A stretch of 46,177 bases of DNA from Caldithrix abyssi (lineage in GTDB: Bacteria; Calditrichota; Calditrichia; Calditrichales; Calditrichaceae). Each line of letters begins with the position of its first letter. Within the stretch, counting starts at the first letter, position 1. Positions 33,492 through 43,443 of the stretch are shown piece after piece. Under the pieces are notes generated by a model, which had not been told where the DNA came from, did not search any database, and saw only the letters and a list, made by a program, of their open reading frames with translations. A program made the translations under genes and the position numbers. The stretch lies in the NCBI GenBank assembly GCA_011369465.1, contig DRQG01000153.1, positions 1-46,177 of the forward strand, read 5' to 3'.

Positions 33492-36062
33492 CTATCTGAA
33501 AACGACTAAAACCGGATTGTCCGCTTTGAGATATTTTCTGGCGGCTGCCTTAACGGCATCTACATCCACCTCTTTAAGGGCGTCGAGAAATTTTTTATCA
33601 TAAAATATATCGTTATGAAAATACAGAGAATGTCCCAGATAGTAAGCGCGGTTAATGCTGGATAATCGGCGGAACATCATTCGGCCAAGATACATATTAA
33701 TCGTTTTTTCCAATTCTTCGGCGCTCAAATCGGCGATGTAAGATTCTTTGAAGAATTTAGGGTATTGAGGGATCAGTTTATCCGCATTCTGCGGACGAGT
33801 TCCCATATTTACATAAAAAAGGGCCCGCTTATCTTTGATTTCGATGCCGGCGCTCATGCGGTAAGCCATACCCTGCTTTTCACGGATGTCGAAAACAATA
33901 CGATCGGCCAGTACCCTTGATAGAGCCGTAAGAGCGGGTTTGTCCTGCGGGTCGATATCGCGCACAAATCCCCAGAACAGATAAGCCTGTTCTCCGCCGC
34001 CGTTCTCATCTTTGGTAACAGGCTCTTGCGGTTTTTTAAGGGTGAGCCGGTAAACAGGTTCATTAATTTCCGTTCCGCCTGCGAAGTTGCTGAAAAATGC
34101 GGCGGTTTTTTCAACATCCGTGGGGGAAACCACAGAAATAATCATATTGGACGGTTGAAAGTAGGCCCTGGCAAAAGCAACCAGATTATCATACGTTAAT
34201 TCCCCGGCCGACTGATAAGGAGAATCTTCATAAACAATGGCTTTGTATGTTTTTTGAAACTGCTTTTTCACTTTCTTCCCACCCATCATCATGGGGGCAA
34301 AACGCCGGAGCTTGTTTTGTGCCCGGGTAAATTCTTCTTCGCTGGGTACAAAACCATTGAGTTGTTCGGTTAAAAAGGCGATGGCCTCGGGCATTTCATC
34401 GGCCAAACCCTCCACCCGGATATAACCGAAATCGGGGTGCAGATAAATATCATCCATGGGGATGAAGGGATTGTCATTCACTACATAGGTCAGCCCGAAT
34501 CGATTGCTGATTTTCTGATTTTCATCCGACATCAGGCGTATTTTGATGCATTCATGTAACACTTTGGCCGCATCTTTACCGAATTGGGATTCGTAATAGG
34601 CTTTATGTTTTACCAAAAAATGAATGGCCAGAAGATTGCTGGCCGGGTTCTGCACGGCAATGATATCTGCCGTACCGTTTTTTGCAGGGAAGTATTTGGT
34701 TACGACTTCCTGCTGCTTCTTTCCACCGGTGCGTTTTTCCGGTTTTTGGACGATGACAACCGGTGCCCGGGTCTCTGAAAAATCGGATAATTCTTTGGCC
34801 GCTTTGAGATACCCGCTTTTATCGTACGAACGCAACACGGCTTCGATGCCGTTAACGGCAAATTTGTGCGCATTATAAATGCCGAACATGTGTGGTTTTT
34901 CAATGTTTCTCAGGAATGCGGTTCGTTTTTTATTGATTTCCGCTATTAAGGCTTCCTGCGAAAGAGAAAATTTGAATGATCTGAGTTTTTTATCCAGAAA
35001 ATCGGTAATAGCGTTAATATCGGCATTGGGATCTACCAGACAGGACAATTCAATATAGCTGCGTAAAGGCGATACTCTTGTAGATGCTTGTAAACTTTGA
35101 ATCTGTTCCGAAAATTGTTTTTTGAGCGCGCTTTCCCAATCCTCATTTGCCTTTTTAAGAATAACATCCATTAAATCGTAGTGTGCTTCGTTAAAGGAAG
35201 AGGGAAGCGGAAATAATAATTGTAAACGGATATTTTTACCGTCATAAAAACGGTAATAAGCATAGCCGCTTTGTGGCGTTTTTAAACCGTTTGTATCAAA
35301 ACCGGTCTTCAGTTCCTCCGACTGTTCGCGTTTAACAACACCGGGTGCGACTTTTCCGTATATTTCTTCGATCCAGCCCCGCATCTTAGCGGAATCAAAA
35401 TTACCAATGACGCTTAAAATCATATTATTGGGAACATAATTGTTTTTATAGAAGCTGTACACATCATCGCGTTTCATCCCTTCTATAGTGGCATAAGTAC
35501 CCAGTGTGGGCAGAGAGAGCGCATGGCCCTGGTATAAGATAGAAATGGTGTTTCGTTCCTGCTGCTCACGCGGATCAGCCAAACTCTTGGCAATTTCTTC
35601 CAGCACGATGCCTTTTTCTTTATCAAATTTTTCTTCAGGCAGGGTGGAATGGAACAGCATATCGGCCTGGATTTCCATACCGGTTTTGATCTGATCGGCA
35701 GGGGTTACCATCATATAGTTGGTATAATAGCGATCGGTGTTGGCGTTATTATATCCTCCGATTCGATCCACATCGTCATACAGCTCTTTTTGCGTGCGGC
35801 TGGTTGTGCCGTTAAATAACAGATGCTCCAGCATGTGACTCATCCCGCTGCTGGCAAAACTTTCATAGGCCGAACCCACCTTTACTACCACGTTCACCCC
35901 TACCATAGGCAGAGCAGGATTTTCGATAAGTAAAACCTGCATGCCGTTATCCAGCTGGAATATGGAAACGGCGGGGGGTAATGCCGGGAGCGAAGACTTT
36001 TCTGCGGCAAATGAAAATCCGCTTATCAGAAATATAAGTGCTGAAAGAAATGCTTTGTACAT
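33492..36062 (-). CDS. Exported M16-family zinc peptidase (two M16 units)
   Basis: M16 peptidases (pitrilysin/insulinase type) enclose short unfolded peptides in a clamshell. After a signal peptide (1-19) the inverted zinc motif HMLEH is at 76-80 (SSGMSHMLEHLLFNGT), with a third ligand Glu at about 155-156 (VLEEIAKS). The C-terminal half (about 450-856) is the second M16 unit and lacks the zinc motif, as usual for the partner half. The 856-residue length fits a fused pair. CAGGAG precedes the ATG. It is followed within 43 bases by the M1-M28-PDZ gene, in line with shared transcription. Confidence 0.9.
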   Translation of the reverse strand: MYKAFLSALIFLISGFSFAAEKSSLPALPPAVSIFQLDNGMQVLLIENPALPMVGVNVVVKVGSAYESFASSGMSHMLEHLLFNGTTSRTQKELYDDVDRIGGYNNANTDRYYTNYMMVTPADQIKTGMEIQADMLFHSTLPEEKFDKEKGIVLEEIAKSLADPREQQERNTISILYQGHALSLPTLGTYATIEGMKRDDVYSFYKNNYVPNNMILSVIGNFDSAKMRGWIEEIYGKVAPGVVKREQSEELKTGFDTNGLKTPQSGYAYYRFYDGKNIRLQLLFPLPSSFNEAHYDLMDVILKKANEDWESALKKQFSEQIQSLQASTRVSPLRSYIELSCLVDPNADINAITDFLDKKLRSFKFSLSQEALIAEINKKRTAFLRNIEKPHMFGIYNAHKFAVNGIEAVLRSYDKSGYLKAAKELSDFSETRAPVVIVQKPEKRTGGKKQQEVVTKYFPAKNGTADIIAVQNPASNLLAIHFLVKHKAYYESQFGKDAAKVLHECIKIRLMSDENQKISNRFGLTYVVNDNPFIPMDDIYLHPDFGYIRVEGLADEMPEAIAFLTEQLNGFVPSEEEFTRAQNKLRRFAPMMMGGKKVKKQFQKTYKAIVYEDSPYQSAGELTYDNLVAFARAYFQPSNMIISVVSPTDVEKTAAFFSNFAGGTEINEPVYRLTLKKPQEPVTKDENGGGEQAYLFWGFVRDIDPQDKPALTALSRVLADRIVFDIREKQGMAYRMSAGIEIKDKRALFYVNMGTRPQNADKLIPQYPKFFKESYIADLSAEELEKTINMYLGRMMFRRLSSINRAYYLGHSLYFHNDIFYDKKFLDALKEVDVDAVKAAARKYLKADNPVLVVFR

Positions 36063-36166
36063 GATATAGCTCCTGAAAAGGTTTGTTCTATCGTCTTAAA
36101 AATCTATTCGGTTTGCACAATTACGCAATTTTTAGGCGGTTGTTCCTTCCCGATCGATTTAGTGTT

Positions 36167-36859
36167 CTATTTAGCCATTGTGTCGAGGATATTGATCATA
36201 ACCCGGTTAATCGTGGAGAAACGGATAGTACTTCCCAGTATTTGTCCGGCAGATTGTATATAGGGTGGTTGATTGAGCTTATCCGGGCTATGACTGATAT
36301 ACAAACGTGCCGTTTCTTCGTTAACTTCCGGGTGGAATTGCAATCCGACAACCCGGTCATCAATCGAAAAAGCCTGATTGTGACATACATCGCTGGAAGC
36401 CAGTAAAACAGCACCTTCGGGCAGGTCAAAAGTGTCTCCATGCCAGTGGAACATGTCGATCTTAGCCGGTAAAACCCGGCCTACAGCCGATCGTTCAGCG
36501 CTACTTTGCTTAAAAATCGGAAACCAGCCGATTTCGGGATGCGTGTTTTTGTAAACCCGGGCGCCGAGAGAGGCGGCGATGAGCTGCGCGCCCAGACAGA
36601 TGCCCAAAACCGTTTTACCCGCTTCAATGGATTCTTTGATGAATCGCTTTTCCTCACTCAGCCACGGAAAATCGGCTTCATCATGTACGCTCATATACCC
36701 GCCCATGATAATCAACCAGTCAAACTCGGATAGGGTGGGTATGGATTCGTTATTATAAAACCGTGTAAAGGAGAAACTATGGCCTTTTTGTCTTAAATAT
36801 GTCTCTATAGTGGCCGGTTGTTCATACTGAATATGCTGCAAAACATGAATTTTGGACAT
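36167..36859 (-). CDS. Class I glutamine amidotransferase-like protein
   Basis: The 230-residue protein has the class I amidotransferase triad: nucleophile Cys88 in GICLGAQ, and His176 and Glu178 in LQFHPEV. It starts SKIHVLQHIQYEQPATIETY, in the style of the GMP-synthase-like free-standing group that includes gamma-glutamyl hydrolases of unknown substrate. No synthetase partner domain is attached or next door. It lies 104 bases before the M16 gene on the same strand and may lead that transcript, though a functional link is not evident. The upstream gap to the divergent gene is 230 bases with no named element. Confidence 0.85.
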   Translation of the reverse strand: MSKIHVLQHIQYEQPATIETYLRQKGHSFSFTRFYNNESIPTLSEFDWLIIMGGYMSVHDEADFPWLSEEKRFIKESIEAGKTVLGICLGAQLIAASLGARVYKNTHPEIGWFPIFKQSSAERSAVGRVLPAKIDMFHWHGDTFDLPEGAVLLASSDVCHNQAFSIDDRVVGLQFHPEVNEETARLYISHSPDKLNQPPYIQSAGQILGSTIRFSTINRVMINILDTMAK

Positions 36860-37089
36860 TTATCTCTCACGTTGTATTTTAAACGATATTTTACAACGAA
36901 TTTTACTAAGTTGCAAAACAGAAAAAAATCAGCTCTGTATCATTCAGTTTAAAAGAATATAAAAAATTGAATAATCTGTGACAGACCGCATAGGAAAAAA
37001 CAGGAATTTTTCTTAAATCGATACAAATTATTCCGAATACAAATAATATATAAACCCACTTTTAACCCGAAGTTTAGGAGAATACAAAT

Positions 37090-38844
37090 ATGAAAAATAT
37101 AATTTTCATTATTCTGCTGTTTTTTTTGAGTACTCTGTATGCTCAGGATCCTTTTAACGGACCGAATAAAATAATCGATGGAGACAATAATGTAAGCGTT
37201 GGCGCGGCCTGGGCGGATTACGACAATGACGGCGATCAGGATTTGTTTTTTTCCAACGGATCAGACGGCCTTGCTTTCGAAAACTACCTCTATCGTAATA
37301 ATGGTGATGGTACCTTTACTAAAATTACCAATAGCCCTGTAGTAAAGGACACTTCTATTAGCGGCGGCAGCGCATGGGGCGATTTTGATAACGACGGCGA
37401 TTTGGACCTATATGTGGCCCGGGCTAATCAGGGGCTTAGCGGATTACCGGATAAACTGTATTCAAACAACGGAGACGGCACTTTTACCGATGCCAGCGCT
37501 GGAGACCTAACCAGTACGGCCTTACCCACGGCAACAGGCGGCTGGGCTGATTACGATAATGACGGTTATATTGATATGGTGACGAGTAATGTGAGCAACT
37601 TTGGCAGTCCAACCAATCACAAACAATATCATAACAATCAAAACGGCACTTTTACATCGGTGAGCAGCAACCTCACCGGCGGCACCTCCGATCTCGGCGG
37701 GGTGGCCTGGTGCGATTATGATAACGACGGTGATATGGATGTTGTAATGGTGGCCGGCAGTACTTCCGAGAATACAGTGCTATGGACAAATACGGGTACG
37801 GATTTTACCAGCACCACACTTGCTTCCGGCCCCGGCGCCAAAGCGGCCAGTTGGGGTGATTATGATAATGACGGTGATTTTGATTTGTATATAACCGCTT
37901 ATTCACAAGGATCAAATAACCCGGATAAGAATCTGTTTTTTAGAAATGATAACGGAACTCTGGTTCAGGTGACCAGCGGTACAATCGTAAATGATGCCGA
38001 TTATTCTTATGGCAGTGCCTGGGGCGATTACGACAACGACGGCGATCTGGATCTTTATGTGGCCAATGACGGTGATACTTTGAAATGCAGGCTGTATATA
38101 AACAACGGGGATGGAACATTTTCCAGTCTGCAGAACAGCAACATTGTTGACAGCGTCTTTTATGCCAGAGGATGCGCCTGGGCTGATTATGATAACGACG
38201 GCGACCTGGATATGGTAATTGCCCGTGACGGCCCCAATTATCTGTTTAAGAATCTGGAAAGCGGTAACAACTGGATCAATATCAAATTGACGGGAACGGA
38301 CGCCAATAAGGCTGCCATCGGCGCCGTAGTAAAAGTAAAAGCAACCATCAACGGTTCTGCCGTTTGGCAGATGCGCCAGGTATCCAGTCAAACCGGTTAT
38401 GGCGGTCATGACAGCTTCCGTTTACATTTTGGTCTGGGAGATGCCACTCTGGTGGACTCGGTAGAAATTATCTGGCCCGGCAGCGGTAATGTTGAGTATT
38501 ACACCAATTTACTGACCAATTCCTTTTACAGTTTTACGGAACAAACAGCCAGTGCTATTAAAAACGAAACGGGTGTGGTTAAACACTTCGAATTAGGGCA
38601 AAACTATCCTAATCCTTTCAACCCCTCAACCACCATTGTTTATGATGTTCCTAAAAACAGCGTTGTTCGGATTGAGGTTTATAATATTCTCGGTCAAAAA
38701 GTGGCCACCCCGCTCAACGCGCCGGTAACGGCCGGTCGGCATACGCTCAAATTTAATGCTTCACAATTACCGGCAGGAATTTATCTCTATCGTATGTCTG
38801 CGAGTAATTTCACTCAAACAAGAAAAATGATTCTGACCAAATAA
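37090..38844 (+). CDS. Secreted FG-GAP/ASPIC repeat protein with type IX sorting tail
   Basis: The 584-residue protein has a signal peptide (MKNIIFIILLFFLSTLYAQ) and seven calcium-binding FG-GAP/VCBS-like repeats, each centred on WADYDNDGDxDLY or a close variant (first near residue 42, last near residue 365), which form a beta-propeller. An ASPIC/UnbV-like domain follows (about 395-490), then the NYPNPFNPSTTIVYDV type IX sorting domain and a RKMILTK end. It belongs with CRTAC1-like surface proteins. GGAG lies nine bases before the ATG. A terminator follows, so it is probably a single-gene unit. Ligand unknown. Confidence 0.88.
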   Translation: MKNIIFIILLFFLSTLYAQDPFNGPNKIIDGDNNVSVGAAWADYDNDGDQDLFFSNGSDGLAFENYLYRNNGDGTFTKITNSPVVKDTSISGGSAWGDFDNDGDLDLYVARANQGLSGLPDKLYSNNGDGTFTDASAGDLTSTALPTATGGWADYDNDGYIDMVTSNVSNFGSPTNHKQYHNNQNGTFTSVSSNLTGGTSDLGGVAWCDYDNDGDMDVVMVAGSTSENTVLWTNTGTDFTSTTLASGPGAKAASWGDYDNDGDFDLYITAYSQGSNNPDKNLFFRNDNGTLVQVTSGTIVNDADYSYGSAWGDYDNDGDLDLYVANDGDTLKCRLYINNGDGTFSSLQNSNIVDSVFYARGCAWADYDNDGDLDMVIARDGPNYLFKNLESGNNWINIKLTGTDANKAAIGAVVKVKATINGSAVWQMRQVSSQTGYGGHDSFRLHFGLGDATLVDSVEIIWPGSGNVEYYTNLLTNSFYSFTEQTASAIKNETGVVKHFELGQNYPNPFNPSTTIVYDVPKNSVVRIEVYNILGQKVATPLNAPVTAGRHTLKFNASQLPAGIYLYRMSASNFTQTRKMILTK

Positions 38845-38874
38845 AACGATCGAAATACGCGTTTAGAAATATTT

Positions 38875-38909
38875 AAAGGCTTTCTCTTTGGGAAAGCCTT
38901 TTTTTTTTG
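38875..38909 (+). terminator. Intrinsic terminator after the FG-GAP gene
   Basis: AAAGGCTTTC (38875-38884) pairs perfectly with GAAAGCCTTT (38892-38901) over a seven-base loop and runs into a tract of nine or more T. Confidence 0.9.
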
Positions 38910-39017
38910 ACCACCTTTCTTGCCAACCCGACTCTGTTTTTAATCTATACATTTTCCGGTCGAATATTTATTGTAATGTCAAATGTTCGGAACAAAATAA
39001 AATCCGGAGGATGTATA

Positions 39018-42000
39018 ATGCACAAAATTATCGCTATTCTCAATATTTTACTCGTATTAACCAGCCTTTCTACAGCCGATGTCTGGATTGCGGGACGAAT
39101 ATCAAGTGATACGACCTGGGTAAAAAACAACGGCACAGGGGACGGAGTATATGTAATCGATCTGGACACGGACAGTTTGGTGATTGATCCGGGTGTTACA
39201 TTGACCATAGAACCGGGCGTACAGGTCCGTTTTTATGATGACGTCTATTTTTTTGTTAAAGGTACGCTGATTGCCCAGGGAACGGCCAGCGATTCAATCG
39301 TATTTACCACGGATAAGACCGCGGGAAGCGCCGGCGAGTGGGGAGGTATTAAGCTTATTGGCGATAGTACAACAGCCAATAAGCTGATTTACTGCCGTAT
39401 TGAATATGGAGATGCCGACAGTACGGATCACTCGGCTCCTCAGGAATTTAATAACGGCGGCGGAGTTTTCTGCAGCGAGGGTATTACTTCATCCACGGAA
39501 ATCAAACATTCTACATTTCAGTACAACAATGCTTACGAAGCTGGAGGCGCTATTTTTACCATGGGGTCTCCTGCAATTGAAAGTAACCGCATCCGTTTCA
39601 ATACGGCCGGGCAGTTTGCCGGCGGTATCGGTATTCAGGGGCCTAATCCGTTCGAGCCGGCAGGACCTCTGGTGCAAAATTGTCTGATCTATCAAAACAG
39701 CGCCGACGCGAACGGCGGTGGCGGCATCGGTTTGCTCGGTTATGCTTCCGCATCAGTGATGAATACGTTAATTTATGGAAACAGCTCTGCGCAGGGAACG
39801 GGCGGCGGTGTTCATGTGTATGGACAGACCAATTTTGGCACTTACTTCACGAATAGCGTTATTTGGAATAATTCGGCCAACAGCAGCGATCAGGTGTTTG
39901 GAACGATTAATATCACGTATTCGGATGTTCAGGGCGGGATGTCCGGGGAAGGCAATCTGGACGCCGACCCTCAATTCAATGATCCCTCCGGAGAAGATTT
40001 TCATGTGGAAGCCACATCCCCGATTGTGGACAGCGGAACCGGCAGCGGCGCGCCGACGGAAGATTTTGACGGCGTAACCCGTCCTTTTGACGGGGATCGC
40101 GACGATACGGCAACGGTCGATATGGGCCCGTATGAATATGTAAACACGCCGCCGGTCATCACTTCACAGCCGGATACAACCGCTCTGGAAGACGAAACCT
40201 ATTCATATGCTGTTGTGGCGGAAGACCCCGACGCGGCCGAGCAGCTTACCTACGAACTGTTGCAGGGGCCGTATTTTCTTTCCATTAACGATTCTACCGG
40301 TGAAATATCCGGTATGCCCACCACCGATAGCGATGCGGGCAGTTATCCGGTATCCGTCCGGGTATATGATTTGAACGCCGCAGCCGATACCCAATCGTAC
40401 ACACTAACGGTTACGGCCGTGAATGACGCCCCGCAGGTGAGCGATATTCCGGATCAGACCATTGACGAAGGTGGGGATTTTGTAACAATACATCTTGATG
40501 ATTATGTAAGCGACGAGGACGACAGCGACGCGGAAATGACCTGGACATACAATGGCAACAATGAACTCAGCGTTTCTATCGTAAACCGCGTGGCTACAAT
40601 AAGCGTACCGGATTCCGACTGGTACGGCAGCGAGACTATCACCTTTACGGCTACAGATCCAGGCGGTCTATCCGACGCTGACAGCGCTGTCTTTACGGTC
40701 TTAAATATAAATGATGCGCCGGTTGTCAGCGATATCCCGGACCAGACGATTGAGGAAGGAACATCGTTCACGCAGATTATTCTGGATGATTACGTGAGCG
40801 ATGTGGACAATGCCGACAGCGTTATAGTCTGGACGTATTCCGGGAATAACGAACTGCTGGTAACTATAGACGACAACCGGGTGGCAACCATACAAACGCC
40901 CGATGCGGACTGGAACGGCAGTGAAACCGTCACCTTTACGGCCACCGACCCGGGCGGCCTTTCCGACAGCGATAACGCCGTTTTTACCGTTACGGCCGTT
41001 AACGATGCCCCGGTAGTGAGCGATATCCCCGATCAAACCATTGATGAAGGGCAGAGCTTTCTGGCTGTTTTTCTGGATGATTATGTGGCGGATGTTGACA
41101 ACCCCGACAGCAGTTTAACCTGGACTTACAGCGGTAATGCGCAATTAATCGTTACCATTTCCGCGGATCGGATTGCCACCATTGCCGTACCCGATTCCAA
41201 CTGGTACGGAGCGGAAACCATCACGTTTACGGCCACCGATCCGGCCGGGCTTTCGGATAGCGATCCGGCCCTCTTTACCGTTTTAAACGTTAACGATCCA
41301 CCCGTGGCCGCGGATGATTCTGCCGCAACAAACGAAGACGCTGAAGTTGCCGTTTATGTTTTGAATAATGACAGCGATATCGATAATTCTGCTTTAACCG
41401 TCGCTTCGATTGGCGTGCCGCAGCACGGTACGGCGACCATAGAACAAGGCCAGTATGTGCGGTATCTGCCGGACAACGATTGGTTTGGAACCGATAGCTT
41501 TACCTATGTTGTGGACGACGGAAGCGGCGGCAGCGATGAAGCCCTGGTTACGGTTTCCGTAACCGCGGTGAATGATACACCGGTTGTTGCGGATATTCCC
41601 GATCAGACCATAGAAGAGGGCGGCAGCTTTATATCCATTACTCTGGACGATTATGTGTCCGATGTGGATAACGCGGACAGCACGTTGAATTGGACGTACA
41701 GCGGCAACAGCGCGCTTGCCGTGCAAATTGATGAGAACCGTGTTGCGACCATAAGCATACCGGACAGCAATTGGAATGGCAGCGAATGGATTACTTTTAC
41801 AGCCAGCGATCCTGATAGCGCTTCTTCTTCAGACAGCGTTTTGTTCACCGTACAGCCGACTAACGACGCGCCGGTGGTAAGCGATATCCCGGATCAGGTA
41901 ACAGCGGAAGGTACGGCCTTTGCCGCTGTTGAACTGGATTTGTATGTGGATGACATCGACAATACTAATGAAGAAATACAATGGACGGTCAGCGGAAATA

Positions 42001-43328
42001 TTCATCTTGAAGTACAGATAGACAGCCTGACCCATCAGGCTAGTGTTTCGGCGATCGATTCCAATTGGTTTGGCAGTGAAACGCTGGTTTTTACAGCCAC
42101 CGATCCGGGCGGTTTAAGCGACAGCGACAGCTCAGTTTTTACGGTAACGCCGGTGAATGACGCTCCGATCGTTTTGAGTATTCCCGATCAAACCATTCAG
42201 GAAGACAGCGTCTTCGCAACTATTTCACTTGACGACTATGTAACCGATATTGACGATGCCGACAGCGCCATTGTCTGGGTCGTTAAGGGGAATAAGGATT
42301 TGCAGATACAGATTGATAACAACCGAATTGTTACCATCAGCGTTCCTTATGAGGAATGGAACGGCAGCGAAACGGTATGGTTCAGCGCTACCGATACCAG
42401 CGGATTAAGCGACAGTACCTCGGCGACCTTTACGGTACTTGCCGTGAACGACGCGCCTCAAATTACTGCGCCATTACCGGAATTAAGCTTCCCGGAAGAT
42501 GATTCTCTTTATTATGCCGCTGCCAATTGGTACGCCTATGTGCAGGATAATGATAATGCCGACAGCACGCTGAATTACGCGGTGAGCGGAGGCAGTTGGG
42601 TTGTTGCTTCTTCGGATAGCGGCGGTTACCTGTTCAATGCGCCGGAAAACTGGTTTGGCAGCGATACTCTGCTGCTCAAAGTCTCGGATGGAAGCCTGAG
42701 CGATTCGGCCTTTTTTATCGTTACGGTACGTTCCGTAAACGATGCGCCGGTTATTGTGGATTTGCCCGATTCGCTCTCTTTTCGTAACGATTCTTCCCTT
42801 GTGCTGGTGATGAAGAACTATGGTGTGGATATCGAAACAGCGGACAGCCTGCTTGGCTGGGAATTTACTTCCGACAATGATTCATTGCTGTACGTTTATG
42901 ATCCCGCCACAACGAAGCTGACTCTGGAAGCACCCGGTTTTAGCGGAATGGTGTCATTGATTTGCACCGTACAGGATGACAGCGCCGCGACGGCGACAGA
43001 TACGATTTTTATTACCGTATCTTCGGCAACGGCAATAACGAATGCAGATGCGTTTACCCTGCCGAAAACCTATCAACTCGGTCAGAATTATCCGAATCCG
43101 TTCAATCCGACTACGCGGATAAAATATGCCTTACCCAAAGCCGGTAAGGTACGTATTGAAGTATATAATATTGCCGGTCAGCGTGTGGCGGTGCTGGTGG
43201 ATGAATTTAAACAGGCCGGCAGGTACGAGACGGTGTTTAAAGCGGGTAATCTGTCCAGCGGTATGTATTTCTACCGTATCCAGAGCGGCTCATTTAGTAA
43301 AGTAAAACGGATGATTCTGTTGAAGTAG
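39018..43328 (+). CDS. Giant surface adhesin: beta-helix, nine cadherin/Ig-like repeats, type IX tail
   Basis: Starting at ATG 39018 (GGAGG seven bases upstream; an open frame 37 codons further up begins in the terminator and is rejected) the protein has 1436 residues. After a signal peptide, residues about 20-350 look like a right-handed beta-helix (GVTLTIEPGVQVRFYDD, GEWGGIKLIGDSTTANKLIYCRI). An Ig-like module follows. Residues about 467-1345 hold nine tandem units beginning N-D-(A/P/T)-P, six or seven of one kind (DIPDQTI-EEG ... DDYVSDVDNADS ... ATDPGGLSDSD) and one of tandem-95 type (NEDAEVAVYVLNNDSDID). The last 75 residues are the QNYPNPFNPTTRIKY type IX tail. Asp-rich loops suggest calcium binding. 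Probable role is adhesion or matrix contact; no catalytic residues seen. Confidence 0.88.
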   Translation: MHKIIAILNILLVLTSLSTADVWIAGRISSDTTWVKNNGTGDGVYVIDLDTDSLVIDPGVTLTIEPGVQVRFYDDVYFFVKGTLIAQGTASDSIVFTTDKTAGSAGEWGGIKLIGDSTTANKLIYCRIEYGDADSTDHSAPQEFNNGGGVFCSEGITSSTEIKHSTFQYNNAYEAGGAIFTMGSPAIESNRIRFNTAGQFAGGIGIQGPNPFEPAGPLVQNCLIYQNSADANGGGGIGLLGYASASVMNTLIYGNSSAQGTGGGVHVYGQTNFGTYFTNSVIWNNSANSSDQVFGTINITYSDVQGGMSGEGNLDADPQFNDPSGEDFHVEATSPIVDSGTGSGAPTEDFDGVTRPFDGDRDDTATVDMGPYEYVNTPPVITSQPDTTALEDETYSYAVVAEDPDAAEQLTYELLQGPYFLSINDSTGEISGMPTTDSDAGSYPVSVRVYDLNAAADTQSYTLTVTAVNDAPQVSDIPDQTIDEGGDFVTIHLDDYVSDEDDSDAEMTWTYNGNNELSVSIVNRVATISVPDSDWYGSETITFTATDPGGLSDADSAVFTVLNINDAPVVSDIPDQTIEEGTSFTQIILDDYVSDVDNADSVIVWTYSGNNELLVTIDDNRVATIQTPDADWNGSETVTFTATDPGGLSDSDNAVFTVTAVNDAPVVSDIPDQTIDEGQSFLAVFLDDYVADVDNPDSSLTWTYSGNAQLIVTISADRIATIAVPDSNWYGAETITFTATDPAGLSDSDPALFTVLNVNDPPVAADDSAATNEDAEVAVYVLNNDSDIDNSALTVASIGVPQHGTATIEQGQYVRYLPDNDWFGTDSFTYVVDDGSGGSDEALVTVSVTAVNDTPVVADIPDQTIEEGGSFISITLDDYVSDVDNADSTLNWTYSGNSALAVQIDENRVATISIPDSNWNGSEWITFTASDPDSASSSDSVLFTVQPTNDAPVVSDIPDQVTAEGTAFAAVELDLYVDDIDNTNEEIQWTVSGNIHLEVQIDSLTHQASVSAIDSNWFGSETLVFTATDPGGLSDSDSSVFTVTPVNDAPIVLSIPDQTIQEDSVFATISLDDYVTDIDDADSAIVWVVKGNKDLQIQIDNNRIVTISVPYEEWNGSETVWFSATDTSGLSDSTSATFTVLAVNDAPQITAPLPELSFPEDDSLYYAAANWYAYVQDNDNADSTLNYAVSGGSWVVASSDSGGYLFNAPENWFGSDTLLLKVSDGSLSDSAFFIVTVRSVNDAPVIVDLPDSLSFRNDSSLVLVMKNYGVDIETADSLLGWEFTSDNDSLLYVYDPATTKLTLEAPGFSGMVSLICTVQDDSAATATDTIFITVSSATAITNADAFTLPKTYQLGQNYPNPFNPTTRIKYALPKAGKVRIEVYNIAGQRVAVLVDEFKQAGRYETVFKAGNLSSGMYFYRIQSGSFSKVKRMILLK
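40419..43050 (+). repeat. Tandem coding repeats of about 288 bases in the adhesin gene
   Basis: GATATHCCSGATCARAC-like segments recur at about 40443, 40730, 41018, 41592 and 41881, with a weaker one near 42179, spaced close to 288 bases (one double gap where a tandem-95 unit sits). DNA similarity between units is moderate, with synonymous drift, so the array is old rather than freshly amplified. Confidence 0.75.
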
Positions 43329-43403
43329 ATAGCAGGAAAACAACAGGGATATGGTATCCCTGTCGAATTGGAATAATCTGCTGCGGAACCTTTTGCAAAA
43401 ATG

Positions 43404-43436
43404 CGCCATCCCTGTATATGATGGGATGGCGTTTTT
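43404..43436 (+). terminator. Intrinsic terminator after the adhesin gene
   Basis: CGCCATCCC (43404-43412) pairs perfectly with GGGATGGCG (43423-43431) over a ten-base loop, followed by TTTTT. It may also act for the convergent TSUP gene. Confidence 0.85.
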
Positions 43437-43443
43437 ATATTCA

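Noticed and set aside
37912-42035. Several minus-strand frames opposite the two surface-protein genes
   Set aside because: They are mirror frames of Asp/Asn/Gly-rich repeats on the coding strand and lack starts with ribosome sites.
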